This document shows positions 1 through 8,803 of a stretch of 64,000 nucleotides of DNA, piece after piece (the stretch's first letter is position 1; each line of letters begins with the position of its first letter). The notes under the pieces are model-generated. The model was not told where the DNA came from and did not search any database. It was given only the letters and a program-made list of their open reading frames with translations. A program made the position numbers and the translations under genes. The stretch comes from Burkholderiales bacterium (GTDB lineage: Bacteria > Pseudomonadota > Gammaproteobacteria > Burkholderiales > Burkholderiaceae_C): positions 10,633 through 74,632 of the forward strand of contig JADJCH010000060.1 in NCBI GenBank assembly GCA_016703325.1, given 5' to 3'.

Positions 1-1
1 C

Positions 2-229
2 GAGTACCTGGAGATCGTGGCGCAGTGGCTGCGCCACTTCGGCGCCGATGAGGCCGCCATCGCCGCGGCGCGCCAGGAGGCGCTGGTCTGGGCGCTGGAG
101 CGGGGGTCACGTTCGGGTCGGGTGGCTCAGCAGTTTGCACGGGACTTCGTGGGGCGCGGGCTGCAGCAGTCCGGTCTGATGCCCTCGACCGCCAGCGACG
201 ACATTCCAGGTGGACTGGACCATGTCTGA
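2..229 (+). CDS. C-terminal fragment of DUF815-type AAA+ ATPase (partial)
   Basis: The reading frame is open from the first bases of the window, so only the last 75 or so residues of a protein that begins outside are present. The tail reads YLEIVAQWLRHFG, followed by an Ala/Arg-rich helix and RVAQQFARDFVG. This resembles the C-terminus of the DUF815 (YifB/ComM-unrelated) single-domain ATPases that commonly sit directly before mutT in Burkholderiales. No nucleotide-binding motif lies inside the visible part, so the assignment rests on the tail and on context. Its stop codon overlaps the start of the next gene by 8 bases, which indicates translational coupling. Confidence 0.5.
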   Translation, partial: EYLEIVAQWLRHFGADEAAIAAARQEALVWALERGSRSGRVAQQFARDFVGRGLQQSGLMPSTASDDIPGGLDHV

Positions 230-695
230 ACCGGCCGTGGGTGCGGCCAGAGAGCGCACGCCGGTCGACGTGGCCGTGGGCGTGTTGATCGAACGCGACG
301 ACCGGGGCCGGGACACGCGTTTCCTGCTCACGTCCCGGCCGGTCGGCAAGGTGTATGCGGGTTACTGGGAGTTCCCAGGCGGCAAGCTGGAAACCGGTGA
401 ATCGGTGGAAGCTGCGCTGGCGCGCGAGTTGCACGAGGAGCTGGGGGTCGAGATCGACGTCACCCGCGTGCAGCGCTGGCAGGAGCTGGTGATGGACTAC
501 CCCCATGCCCGGGTGCGGCTGCATTTCTGCAGGGTGTTTGGCTGGCGGGGCGAGTTCGAGATGCGCGAAGGCCAGCAGATGGCCTGGCAGACGCTGCCGG
601 TGCAGGTGCAGCCTGTCCTGCCGGGCACCGTGCCGGTGCTGGCCTGGTTGGCGGCTGAGCAGGGATTCACTGGAGCCACGCACGTCGGCGCATGA
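222..695 (+). CDS. mutT: Nudix hydrolase, MutT-type (8-oxo-dGTP diphosphatase)
   Basis: A 157-residue Nudix protein. The Nudix box is clear around residues 45-67: GGKLETGES, then AL, then REL, EE and LG, matching G-x5-E-x7-RE-x2-EE-x-G. The family hydrolyses oxidised nucleotides such as 8-oxo-dGTP to the monophosphate and so prevents A:T to C:G transversions. The N-terminal VAVGVLIERD strand and the YWEFPGGK motif are typical of MutT rather than of ADP-ribose or NADH Nudix enzymes. The ATG at 222 was chosen over the in-frame GTG at 210 because it overlaps the upstream stop and keeps the normal family length. Confidence 0.85.
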   Translation: MSEPAVGAARERTPVDVAVGVLIERDDRGRDTRFLLTSRPVGKVYAGYWEFPGGKLETGESVEAALARELHEELGVEIDVTRVQRWQELVMDYPHARVRLHFCRVFGWRGEFEMREGQQMAWQTLPVQVQPVLPGTVPVLAWLAAEQGFTGATHVGA

Positions 696-732
696 GGCCG
701 GGCTGACCGGGGGGGCGCAGCCCGCTCCGAGC

Positions 733-942
733 TCAGTCCCCGCGTGGCGCAGGCTGACGCGGGTCGTCATCCGGCGGCGCGTCGGCGGCCACGCGGTAGT
801 CCTCTGCCGCCCAGGCGCCGAAGTCGATCTCCCGGCAGCGCTGGCCACAAAAGGGGCGCCAGCGATTGCTGGGAGCAAACACCGCCGGCCGCCGACAGGT
901 GGGGCAGGGGACGGTGCGCTGGGTCGGCTCGGGAGCGGTCAT
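733..942 (-). CDS. yacG: DNA gyrase inhibitor YacG (zinc protein)
   Basis: A 69-residue protein with the YacG zinc-ribbon pattern CPTC at residues 13-16, followed about 16 residues later by CGQRC. It then has the conserved REIDFGAWAAEDYR segment and an acidic/proline tail. YacG binds the C-terminal domain of GyrB and inhibits DNA binding by gyrase. It is the last gene of the minus-strand cluster pilB-pilC-pilD-coaE-zapD-yacG, an order conserved in many beta- and gammaproteobacteria, which supports the call. It lies 58 bases after zapD. Confidence 0.9.
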   Translation of the reverse strand: MTAPEPTQRTVPCPTCRRPAVFAPSNRWRPFCGQRCREIDFGAWAAEDYRVAADAPPDDDPRQPAPRGD

Positions 943-1000
943 GCGGTCGAAGTGTCTGCGGCCGGGGAGATAAGAGGGGCCCGGCTCACGCCGGAAGCGC

Positions 1001-1756
1001 TCACGAACACAGCGTCAGCTCGACCGGCACGTCGTCGGTGGTGGCCTTGAGCCGTCCTTCGCCGTCGGAACGCATCAGGCGGATGGCCACCAGCAGGCGG
1101 TTGCCGCTGATCTCCGGCACCACGCCCAGGGTCGGGTCGATGCGCAGCCGCAGCAGCTGGAAGCTGCGTCCGCTGCCCAGGCTCTGCTGGAACAGGCCGC
1201 CGCGCACCCGCACGGCCTGGCCCACACCGGTTTCGCGCAGCAGCGCCAGACACACCTCCAGCGCTTCGGCCAGTGGGTCCAGCGTGCCCACCCAGCGCAG
1301 CAGGTCGTTGCGGCGCCGCTCGGGCGGTTCGTGCTGCCAGGCGAAGTAGCCGGGCAGGTCGAACTCGCAGGTGCCGCCGGGGATGTTGATGCGGCTGCGG
1401 ATGCTCATCAGCCACTCGTTGGCCGACAGGCTGGCGCCGGCCTTGCCGGGCATCGTGGCCAGGCGCTCGCGCGACCCGTCGATGCGGCGCAGGGCCAGGT
1501 CCAGTGCAGCTTCGGAGATCGACGGGTTGCCCCGGAAGCCCAGCAGCTGGCCGCGTTGCCGGTCCAGCTCCAGCAGCAGGTCGCTCTTCAGGTCGGCACG
1601 GGAGGCCACGTCCATGATCTCGAACAGCGTGGCCAGCGCGTAGTGGTGGTCCACCGCTTCCTCGCGCGGCAGCAGGCAGGTCAGCCGGGCAAACAGATGC
1701 TCCAGCCGAAGCATCGTGCGGATGCTCTCGTTGAACGGGTATTCGTAGAAGATCAA
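1001..1756 (-). CDS. zapD: Cell division protein ZapD (FtsZ-associated)
   Basis: A 251-residue soluble protein starting MIFYEYPFNESIRTMLRLEH, the conserved ZapD (DUF1342) N-terminus. An all-alpha middle is followed by a beta-rich C-terminal half (FQLLRLRIDP through VPVELTLC). ZapD crosslinks FtsZ protofilaments and supports Z-ring assembly in the cytoplasm. Length matches the family (about 250 residues). It sits between coaE (51 bases upstream) and yacG, the usual position. Confidence 0.92.
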   Translation of the reverse strand: MIFYEYPFNESIRTMLRLEHLFARLTCLLPREEAVDHHYALATLFEIMDVASRADLKSDLLLELDRQRGQLLGFRGNPSISEAALDLALRRIDGSRERLATMPGKAGASLSANEWLMSIRSRINIPGGTCEFDLPGYFAWQHEPPERRRNDLLRWVGTLDPLAEALEVCLALLRETGVGQAVRVRGGLFQQSLGSGRSFQLLRLRIDPTLGVVPEISGNRLLVAIRLMRSDGEGRLKATTDDVPVELTLCS

Positions 1757-1807
1757 GGGCAGAGACTCCGTCGCGGCACGCCGGGACGGCCGGATTGTTT
1801 CACAGCG

Positions 1808-2443
1808 TCAAGGCCGGCGTGGATTGCCGAACCACAGAGTCCAGAGCTGCTGCACCTGGGTGCGCAGTTCATCCAGCGGGAGGTCGTCGTTGAACAGCAC
1901 GGCGTCGGCCGCAGCGCGTCGCGCCTGCCGGCTGGCCTGCTGGGCCAGCACCCGCTGGACCGCCTCGGCCGTCCAGCCGCTGCGCGCCATCACCCGGGCG
2001 ATCTGGGTGGTCTCCCGGCAGTCCACCACCAGCACCCGCTGCACCCGGCCGGGCCACTGCCGCGATTCGACCAGCAGCGGCACGTCGAAGACGATCGGTT
2101 GACCCTCCGGCGCGGCCTCTGCCGCCCGCTGGGTGGCCTGGGCGATCATCGGATGCAGGATGCCCTCCAGCGCCTGGCGGGTGGCGGGGTCGGCAAAGAC
2201 CTTCTCGCGCATGCGGGCCCGGTCCATGGCGCCGTCGTGGCCGATCACATCGCTGCCGAAGCGCGCCGCGATGGCCGGCAAGGCCGCTCCACCGGGGGCG
2301 GTCAGGGTGTGGGCCAGCGCGTCCGAGTCGATCACCGCGGCGCCGCAGTCGCGCAGCAGCGCCGCCACGGTGCTCTTGCCGCTGCCGATGCCGCCGGTCA
2401 GGCCGATGCGGCGGAGCTGTCCAGCCTGGACTGCTGCGTTCAT
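1808..2443 (-). CDS. coaE: Dephospho-CoA kinase
   Basis: CoaE phosphorylates the 3'-hydroxyl of dephospho-CoA, the last step of coenzyme A synthesis. The 211-residue product shows the P-loop GLTGGIGSGKST at residues 14-25, the DSDALAH acidic motif, and the HPMI and FDVPLLVES segments of the family. The ATG at 2443 was chosen because it overlaps the pilD stop as ATGA and gives the standard length. An open frame continues far upstream, but it runs through pilD and is not coding. It is co-transcribed with pilD and zapD. Confidence 0.95.
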   Translation of the reverse strand: MNAAVQAGQLRRIGLTGGIGSGKSTVAALLRDCGAAVIDSDALAHTLTAPGGAALPAIAARFGSDVIGHDGAMDRARMREKVFADPATRQALEGILHPMIAQATQRAAEAAPEGQPIVFDVPLLVESRQWPGRVQRVLVVDCRETTQIARVMARSGWTAEAVQRVLAQQASRQARRAAADAVLFNDDLPLDELRTQVQQLWTLWFGNPRRP

Positions 2444-3375
2444 GCCCAGCCCATCCAGCGCAGCACCCGTTCCGAGCCGGCCAGCATCACCACCAGCCCG
2501 GCGCCGGCCAGGAAGGGGCCGAAGGGCACGTAGCGGCCTTCGCGCAGTGCTCCGCCGGCCTTCATGGCCAGGCCGACGATGGCCCCCAGCACCGAAGCCC
2601 CCAGGATCACCGGCAGCAGCATCGTCGGCCCCAGCCAGGCGCCGAGGGCGGCCAGCAGCTTGAAGTCGCCGCCGCCCATGCCCTCCTTGCCGGTGGCCAA
2701 CTTGAAGAACCAGTACACCGACCACAGGCTCATGTAGCCGATCACCACACCCCACAGGGCCTGCTCCAGCGGCAGGTTCCAGCCCAGCGCGGCGGCCACC
2801 AGGCCGGCCCAGAGCAGCGGCAGGGTCAGGCTGTCGGGCAGCAGGGTGGTGTCCCAGTCGATCAGCGAGGCCGCCAGCAGCGTGGCCGCAAAGCCGCACC
2901 ACAGCAGCGCCACCGGTTGTGCGTCGAAACGCCAGCCGATCAGGGCGAACAGCAGGCCGCAGCCGACCTCGACCAGCGGGTAGCGCAGACCGATCGACGC
3001 CTGGCAGGCCGAGCAGCGCCCCCGCAGCAGCAGCCAGCTGAGCACCGGAATGTTTTCGTGGGCGCGGATGGTGTGGCTGCAGTGCGGGCAGCGCGAGCGT
3101 GGCCGAGCCAGCCCCATCGGCGGCAGGGCCTCCAATGCCTTCAGCAATCGCCAGGACAACGTGGCCTGCTCGGCGGGTGGATCGGCTGCGAGGACCTGCC
3201 TGTAGCTGTCTTCGTCGCCGAGCTGATGCCCCACCTCGCTCCACCACTGCCGCTCCATCTGGCGTGGCAGGCGGTGCACCACCACGTTCAGGAAGCTGCC
3301 GATGCACAGCCCCACCAGCCCCAACCCCAGCGGATGGCACAGCGCAGCCAGCGCCCCCTGCAGTTCAAGATCCAT
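2440..3375 (-). CDS. pilD: Type IV prepilin peptidase / N-methyltransferase PilD
   Basis: An inner-membrane aspartic protease that cleaves type IV prepilin leader peptides and methylates the new N-terminus. It is 311 residues long with about eight hydrophobic segments. The zinc tetracysteine is present (C96, C99, C121, C124). The catalytic aspartates lie in LIDWDTTLLPD (residues 171-181) and in the GGGDFK box (D237). A GSFLNVVVHRLP motif near residue 26 is also typical. The insertion between residues 40 and 90 is somewhat long but falls in the known variable cytoplasmic loop. It overlaps coaE by four bases and lies 18 bases after pilC. Confidence 0.95.
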   Translation of the reverse strand: MDLELQGALAALCHPLGLGLVGLCIGSFLNVVVHRLPRQMERQWWSEVGHQLGDEDSYRQVLAADPPAEQATLSWRLLKALEALPPMGLARPRSRCPHCSHTIRAHENIPVLSWLLLRGRCSACQASIGLRYPLVEVGCGLLFALIGWRFDAQPVALLWCGFAATLLAASLIDWDTTLLPDSLTLPLLWAGLVAAALGWNLPLEQALWGVVIGYMSLWSVYWFFKLATGKEGMGGGDFKLLAALGAWLGPTMLLPVILGASVLGAIVGLAMKAGGALREGRYVPFGPFLAGAGLVVMLAGSERVLRWMGWA

Positions 3376-3393
3376 GCGTGCCTGCGTGAGGGG

Positions 3394-4611
3394 TCAAACC
3401 ACCTGACCGAGCTTGAAGATCGGCAGGTACATGGATACGACGATGCCGCCGATGATGGTGCCCAGCACCACGATGATGATCGGCTCCATCAGGGTGGACA
3501 GGCCCTTGACCGCCTCGTCCACTTCCTGCTCGTAGAAGTCGGCCACCTTGCTGAGCATCTGGTCCAGCGAGCCGGATTCCTCGCCGATGGCGCTCATCTG
3601 CAGCACCATGTTGGGGAACACGCCGCTGGCCTGCATCGATGAGGTCAGCCCGGACCCGGTGGCCACGTCGCGCTGGATCTGCTCGGTCGCGGCGGAGAAC
3701 ACCGCATTGCCGGCCGCCCCGCCCACCGAATCCAGTGCCTCCACCAGCGGCACGCCGGCGGCGAACATGGTCGACAGGGTGCGTGACCAGCGTGCCACCG
3801 CCGCCTTGTGGATCAGCGGGCCGAAGATCGGCAGCTTCAGCATCACCCGGTCCATGGTCATCTGCAGCTTGGGCGAGCGACGCCAGCTCTGGATCAGCAT
3901 GTAGATGCCGAAGCCCAGTCCACCGAAGATCAGCAGCCAGTACTCCACAAAGAACTCGGACATGGCGATCACCACCAGCGTGGGCGCCGGCAGGTCCGCA
4001 CCGAAGGACTTGAAGATGTCCTTGAACGAGGGGATCACGAAGATCATGATCACCGCGACCACGATGAAGGCCACTACCAGCACCGAGATCGGGTAGATCA
4101 GCGCCGAGCGGATCTTGTTCTGCAGCTCGATGGTCTTTTCCTGGTAGTGCGCCAGGCGCTCCAGCAGCGTTTCCAGGATACCGGCGGCCTCACCTGCTTC
4201 CACCAGGTTGCAGTACAGCGCGTCGAACTGCAACGGGTGCTTGCGGAAGGCACCCGACAGGCTGGTGCCGGTTTCCACGTCCGAACGGATGTCGGTGAGC
4301 ATGCGCGTCAGGCGCGGATTGGGGCTGCCCCGCGCCACGATATCGAAGGCCTGCAGCAGCGGCACCCCGGCCTTGAGCATGGTGGCCAGCTGGCGGGTGA
4401 ACACGGCGATGTCCTTGCCCTTGATGGACTTGCCGCCGGAGCTGCGCCGCTTCTTGACCTTGTTGACGAGGATGCCCTGGCGGCGCAGGCTGGCGCTGAC
4501 GGCGGCCTCGCCGCCGGAGCGCATCTCACCACGCACCGCCTTGCCGTTGCGGTCCTTGCCTTCCCACTCGAAGATGAATTCCTTGACCTTCTTCGCTGCC
4601 GCTGTGGCCAT
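3394..4611 (-). CDS. pilC: Type IV pilus inner-membrane platform protein PilC
   Basis: PilC is the inner-membrane platform of the pilus motor and couples the PilB/PilT ATPases to pilin polymerisation. The 405-residue product has two T2SF (GspF) domains at about residues 70-195 and 270-395. Its hydrophobic helices lie near 173-198, 225-245 and 378-400 (IIIVVLGTIIGGIVVSMYLP). The start at 4611 is fixed by a GGAGG ribosome binding site 4 bases upstream; an in-frame ATG 30 bases earlier lacks one and would add an unlikely N-terminus. It lies 106 bases downstream of pilB. Confidence 0.94.
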   Translation of the reverse strand: MATAAAKKVKEFIFEWEGKDRNGKAVRGEMRSGGEAAVSASLRRQGILVNKVKKRRSSGGKSIKGKDIAVFTRQLATMLKAGVPLLQAFDIVARGSPNPRLTRMLTDIRSDVETGTSLSGAFRKHPLQFDALYCNLVEAGEAAGILETLLERLAHYQEKTIELQNKIRSALIYPISVLVVAFIVVAVIMIFVIPSFKDIFKSFGADLPAPTLVVIAMSEFFVEYWLLIFGGLGFGIYMLIQSWRRSPKLQMTMDRVMLKLPIFGPLIHKAAVARWSRTLSTMFAAGVPLVEALDSVGGAAGNAVFSAATEQIQRDVATGSGLTSSMQASGVFPNMVLQMSAIGEESGSLDQMLSKVADFYEQEVDEAVKGLSTLMEPIIIVVLGTIIGGIVVSMYLPIFKLGQVV

Positions 4612-4717
4612 TGAACCTCCGGTTGTTCTGTCGTGGGTCACCCCGGGTGGGGCGCTTCGGTCGTGTCGCAGGCCCTGCCGGGATTCACCCGTTGGCCGAA
4701 CGATCAGCCGCTTCGCC

Positions 4718-6484
4718 TCACTGGTTGGTGACCGAGATGATCTCTTCGAGGGTGGTCACGCCCGAGCGCACCTTGATGAGGCCTGACTGGCGCAGGTCCC
4801 GCACCCCTTCGCGCTGGGCCTGCTGCGCCAGGTCGAGGGCGGTGCCCTCGGCCAGGATCACCCGCTGGATCGTTTCGGTGATGGGCATGACCTGGTACAG
4901 GCCCACCCGTCCCCGGTAGCCGTTGTTGCAGGCCGGGCAGCCCACCGCCTTGTAGGGTCGCCAGCTGCCGTCCAGGTCCTCCGCGCGGAAACCGGCGCGC
5001 AGCAGGGCCTCGCGCGGGTATTCCGCCGGTGCCTTGCAGCTGTCGCACAGGCGCCGCGCCAGGCGCTGGGCCGTGATCAGGATCACGCTGGAGGCGATGT
5101 TGAACGCCGGCACGCCCATGTTGGACAGTCGGGTCAGCGTGGTCGGCGCATCGTTGGTGTGCAGCGTCGAGAGAACGAGGTGGCCGGTCTGGGCCGCCTT
5201 GATGGCGATGTCGGCCGTCTCCAGGTCGCGGATTTCGCCGACCATGATGATGTCCGGGTCCTGCCGCAGGAAGGCCTTCAGCGCGGTGGCGAAGTTCATC
5301 CCCGCCTTGTCGTTGACATTGACCTGGTTGATGCCGGGCAGGTTGATTTCCGCCGGATCTTCCACCGTCGAGATGTTCACCCCCGGCTGGTTCAGGATGT
5401 TCAGGCAGGTGTAGAGCGACACCGTCTTGCCCGAGCCGGTCGGGCCGGTGACCAGGATCATGCCGTAAGGCCGACGGATGGCCTGCATCAGCCGGTCCTT
5501 TTCGTCCTTCTCGTAGCCCAGGGCATCCACGCCCAGCTTGGCCGACGACGGGTCCAGGATCCGGATGACGATCTTCTCGCCGAACAGGGTGGGCAGCGTG
5601 CTGATGCGGAAGTCGATGGCCCGGTTGCCGAACTTCAACTTCATCCGCCCGTCCTGGGGCACCCGCTTCTCGGCGATGTCCAGACGGCTGATCACCTTGA
5701 TGCGCGAGGACAGCTTGTCCTTGATGGCGATCGGCGGCTGGGTGATCTCGCGCAGCTCACCATCGATGCGGAAGCGCACCCGGTAGGTGTTTTCGTAGGG
5801 CTCGAAATGCAGGTCGGAGGCGCGCATGTTGATCGCGTCGATCAGCATCTTTTGCAGGAAGCGCACCACCGGGGCGTCTTCCACCTCGGCACTGACTTCC
5901 TCGTCCGGCCGGGCGTTGGGATCCTGCTCCTCGACATCGAACTCGAAGTCGCCGCCGACGATGGAGTCCAGGGTCTCCGCTGCGGAGGTGGTCTTGGCGT
6001 CCACCACCTTCATCAGCTTGTCGTACTCGACGATCACCCACTCCGGGGTCAGCTGGGTCGCGAACTTGATGCGATCCACGGCCTCCTGATCGGTGGGGTC
6101 CGCTCCGCCGATGAACAGCCGGTTGCCGCGTTTGCCCAGCACCAGCACCTGATACTGGGTGAGTGTGCGGGAGTCGACCAGGTTGTTGGGCAGCCGCTGG
6201 AGGTCAATCGCGTCCAGGTCCAGCAGCGGCAGCGCCAGGGAGCTCGACAGCGTGTGCGCCATCTCCGCCGAGCTGAGCGCATTGGAGCCGATCACCGCGG
6301 AGACGAAGCTGCGTCGCTGCTCTCGTGCGGAGCGGGCCAGCTCCTCGGCGGCCCGGGCACTGAGCCGACCGGCATGCACCAGCACACGAGCCACACCGGA
6401 CAGGGTGCTCTGAGGCGGATCGGCAACGAGTTCGGCGGCCACGACGGCGAAAGGTTCCTGGTGAGATGTGGAGAAAATTTCCAC
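4718..6484 (-). CDS. pilB: Type IV pilus assembly ATPase PilB
   Basis: The extension motor of the type IV pilus. With the GTG start at 6484 it has 588 residues. It has an N-terminal MshEN-type domain (from about SGVARVLVHAGRLS), the linker N2 domain, then the GspE ATPase. Walker A GPTGSGKT lies near residue 346, the Asp/Walker B box DIIMVGEIRD near 405 and the His box STLHTND near 440. A C-terminal zinc tetracysteine (CDSC and CPAC) is present. An ATG at 6577 is also in frame, but it would fall inside the divergent heat-shock-like promoter of htpG and add about 31 residues unlike the family, so the GTG is preferred. Start confidence is moderate. Confidence 0.93.
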   Translation of the reverse strand: MEIFSTSHQEPFAVVAAELVADPPQSTLSGVARVLVHAGRLSARAAEELARSAREQRRSFVSAVIGSNALSSAEMAHTLSSSLALPLLDLDAIDLQRLPNNLVDSRTLTQYQVLVLGKRGNRLFIGGADPTDQEAVDRIKFATQLTPEWVIVEYDKLMKVVDAKTTSAAETLDSIVGGDFEFDVEEQDPNARPDEEVSAEVEDAPVVRFLQKMLIDAINMRASDLHFEPYENTYRVRFRIDGELREITQPPIAIKDKLSSRIKVISRLDIAEKRVPQDGRMKLKFGNRAIDFRISTLPTLFGEKIVIRILDPSSAKLGVDALGYEKDEKDRLMQAIRRPYGMILVTGPTGSGKTVSLYTCLNILNQPGVNISTVEDPAEINLPGINQVNVNDKAGMNFATALKAFLRQDPDIIMVGEIRDLETADIAIKAAQTGHLVLSTLHTNDAPTTLTRLSNMGVPAFNIASSVILITAQRLARRLCDSCKAPAEYPREALLRAGFRAEDLDGSWRPYKAVGCPACNNGYRGRVGLYQVMPITETIQRVILAEGTALDLAQQAQREGVRDLRQSGLIKVRSGVTTLEEIISVTNQ

Positions 6485-6551
6485 ATTGTCCAATGTTAGC
6501 CCGCCCAGTGGGCGCGGCCGACAGCGTGAATTCCTGTCATCGGCAGTCCCT

Positions 6552-6579
6552 CTTGAAATTTGAGCGCCTGCCGTCATTT
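6552..6579 (+). promoter_or_regulatory. Heat-shock (sigma-32-type) promoter of htpG
   Basis: The -35 element CTTGAAA at 6552-6558 matches the sigma-32 consensus exactly. After a 13-base spacer, CGTCATTT at 6572-6579 matches 6 of 8 positions of CCCCATNT. It lies about 75 bases upstream of the htpG start, in the divergent pilB-htpG region. htpG is a classic RpoH target, so sequence and context agree. Confidence 0.6.
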
Positions 6580-6654
6580 GCCGCCCGAACCGCTGCTGCA
6601 GCGCGCAGGCAGCGGGTGAACTCAGAGTCTTCAGGATCGAAAGTGGCTCCCCCC

Positions 6655-8568
6655 ATGGAAAAGCAAACCCTGTCGTTTCAGGCCGAGGTCAAACAGCTGT
6701 TGCACCTCGTTACCCATTCGCTCTACTCCAACAAGGAGATCTTCCTGCGGGAATTGATCTCCAACGCCTCGGACGCCTGCGACAAGCTGCGCTTCGAGGC
6801 GCTGAACAACACCGCTCTGTTCGAGGACCAGCCGAACCTGGAGGTGCGGGTCAGCTTCGACAAGGACGCCAGGCGCATCGTCATCAGCGACAACGGCATC
6901 GGTCTGTCGGCCCAGGAAGCCATCGACCACCTCGGCACCATCGCCAAGAGCGGCACCAAGGAGTTCATGGCCAAGCTGGAAGGTTCGGACAAGGACCGCG
7001 CCAAGGATGCCAACCTGATCGGCCAGTTCGGTGTGGGCTTCTACTCCGGCTACATCGTGGCCGACCGCATCACGGTCGAGAGCCGCCGTGCGGGAGCACC
7101 GATCGCTGAAGGCGTGCGCTGGAGCAGCGAAGGCACCGGCGATTTCGAGGTGGAGACCCTCACCCGCGAGCAGCGCGGCACCGATGTGATCCTCCATCTG
7201 CGCGAAGGCGAGGACGAGTGGCTGTCGCGCTGGAAGATCAAGTCGACGGTGGGCAAGTACTCCGACCACATCTCCCTGCCGGTGCTGATGCGCAAGGAGG
7301 AGTGGGACGCCGAGAAGAACGAATACGCCGTCAAGGACGAGTGGGAAACCGTCAACAAGGCCGCCGCGCTGTGGACACGCAGCAAGAGCGACATCTCCGA
7401 CGCCGAGTACAAGGCCTTCTACGAGCAGCTGACCTACGACCAGACTGCGCCGCTGGCCTATACGCACAACCGCGTCGAGGGCCGCAGCGAGTACACCCAG
7501 CTGCTCTACATCCCGGCCAAGGCCCCCTTCGACCTGTGGAACCGTGACAAGCGCGGCGGCGTCAAGCTCTACGTCAAGCGCGTCTTCATCATGGACGATG
7601 CCGAGGCGCTGATGCCGGTGTACCTGCGATTCGTCAAGGGCGTGATCGACTCGGCCGACCTGCCGCTGAACGTCAGCCGCGAGCTGCTGCAGGAAAGCCG
7701 CGACGTCAAGGCCATCCGCGAAGGCTCGACCAAGCGTGTGCTGGGCATGCTGGAGTCACTGGCCGACAGCACGGATGAAGCCAACGCCGCCGACGACAAG
7801 GCCAAGTACGCCGAATTCTGGAAGCAGTTCGGTGCCGTGCTCAAGGAGGGCATCGGCGAGGACCATGCCAACCAGGAGCGCCTGGCCAAGCTGCTGCGCT
7901 TCGCCTCGACGTACGCCGACGAAGGCGTGTCCTTCGCCGACTATGTGTCGCGCATGAAGGAGGGTCAGGAGTCCATCTACTACATCACCGCCGACAGTCT
8001 GGCCGCTGCCAAGAACAGCCCGCAGCTTGAGATCTTCAAGAAAAAGGGCATCGAGGTGCTGCTGCTGACCGACCGGGTGGACGAGTGGATGCTCAGCCAC
8101 CTCTACGAGTTCGAGGGCAAATCGCTGCAAAGCGTGGCCAAGGGTGCCGTCGACCTGGGCAAACTCCAGGACGAAGAAGAGAAGAAGCAGGCCGAGGCCG
8201 CCGCCGAGACCTTCAAGCCGACGCTGGAGCGCATCAAGGCCGCTCTGGGCGAGCGTGCCAAGGACGTGCGCGTCACCACTCGCCTGGTCGATTCGCCCGC
8301 CTGCCTGGTCACCGAGGAAGGCGACATGAGCGGTCACCTGGCCCGCATGCTCAAGCAGGCCGGCCAGAGCGCCCCCGCCTCCCAGCCGATCCTCGAAGTC
8401 AACGCCGAGCATGCGCTGGTCCAGAAGCTGGCTGCGCTGCCCGAGGGTGCATCGAGCTTCGACGACCTGGCCCAGGTGCTGTTCGACAATGCCCTGCTGG
8501 CCGAGGGTGGTCAGCTGGAGGACCCGGCGGCCCACGTGCGGCGCATCCAGGCACTGATCCTGGGCTGA
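6655..8568 (+). CDS. htpG: Molecular chaperone HtpG (bacterial Hsp90)
   Basis: An ATP-dependent cytosolic chaperone of 637 residues. The GHKL ATPase domain is clear: EIFLRELISNASDACDKLR near the N-terminus, ISDNGIGLS, then GQFGVGFYSGYIVAD. The middle domain holds the conserved LYVKRVFIMD and PLNVSRELLQESR segments. A C-terminal dimerisation domain follows. The ATG at 6655 begins MEKQTLSFQAEVKQLL, the usual start. The frame is open further upstream but runs through the promoter region. The gene is monocistronic. Confidence 0.97.
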   Translation: MEKQTLSFQAEVKQLLHLVTHSLYSNKEIFLRELISNASDACDKLRFEALNNTALFEDQPNLEVRVSFDKDARRIVISDNGIGLSAQEAIDHLGTIAKSGTKEFMAKLEGSDKDRAKDANLIGQFGVGFYSGYIVADRITVESRRAGAPIAEGVRWSSEGTGDFEVETLTREQRGTDVILHLREGEDEWLSRWKIKSTVGKYSDHISLPVLMRKEEWDAEKNEYAVKDEWETVNKAAALWTRSKSDISDAEYKAFYEQLTYDQTAPLAYTHNRVEGRSEYTQLLYIPAKAPFDLWNRDKRGGVKLYVKRVFIMDDAEALMPVYLRFVKGVIDSADLPLNVSRELLQESRDVKAIREGSTKRVLGMLESLADSTDEANAADDKAKYAEFWKQFGAVLKEGIGEDHANQERLAKLLRFASTYADEGVSFADYVSRMKEGQESIYYITADSLAAAKNSPQLEIFKKKGIEVLLLTDRVDEWMLSHLYEFEGKSLQSVAKGAVDLGKLQDEEEKKQAEAAAETFKPTLERIKAALGERAKDVRVTTRLVDSPACLVTEEGDMSGHLARMLKQAGQSAPASQPILEVNAEHALVQKLAALPEGASSFDDLAQVLFDNALLAEGGQLEDPAAHVRRIQALILG

Positions 8569-8658
8569 CGCAGGGGGCATCTGCGGCCAGGGTCGTGGCC
8601 CGGTCAGCACGCCCGGGTGTCGACTATGCACGTCCGGGAGGCGATGGAACCCCGGCCC

Positions 8659-8672
8659 TTGACCGGGGTCAG
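8659..8672 (+). promoter_or_regulatory. Candidate FNR/ANR-type box upstream of the V4R gene
   Basis: The site reads TTGAC-CGGG-GTCAG. It matches the TTGAC/T-N4-A/GTCAA pattern of FNR/ANR boxes with one mismatch in the last base. It lies about 130 bases before the V4R gene. Similar sites occur upstream of phaC (20964) and the DUF3079 gene (46713). This is a pattern call only. Confidence 0.3.
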
Positions 8673-8803
8673 AGCGCGGGGCCAGCCCCGGTTCCGGGGC
8701 AGGATCTCCGGCCTAGCATGGCTGCGCCGAACGGTTGCCGGCGTGACGGAGCCGGGATCGGCAGCTTCGCCGACTCGCCAGGCCCGCCCGGGCCTCTGCC
8801 GCC

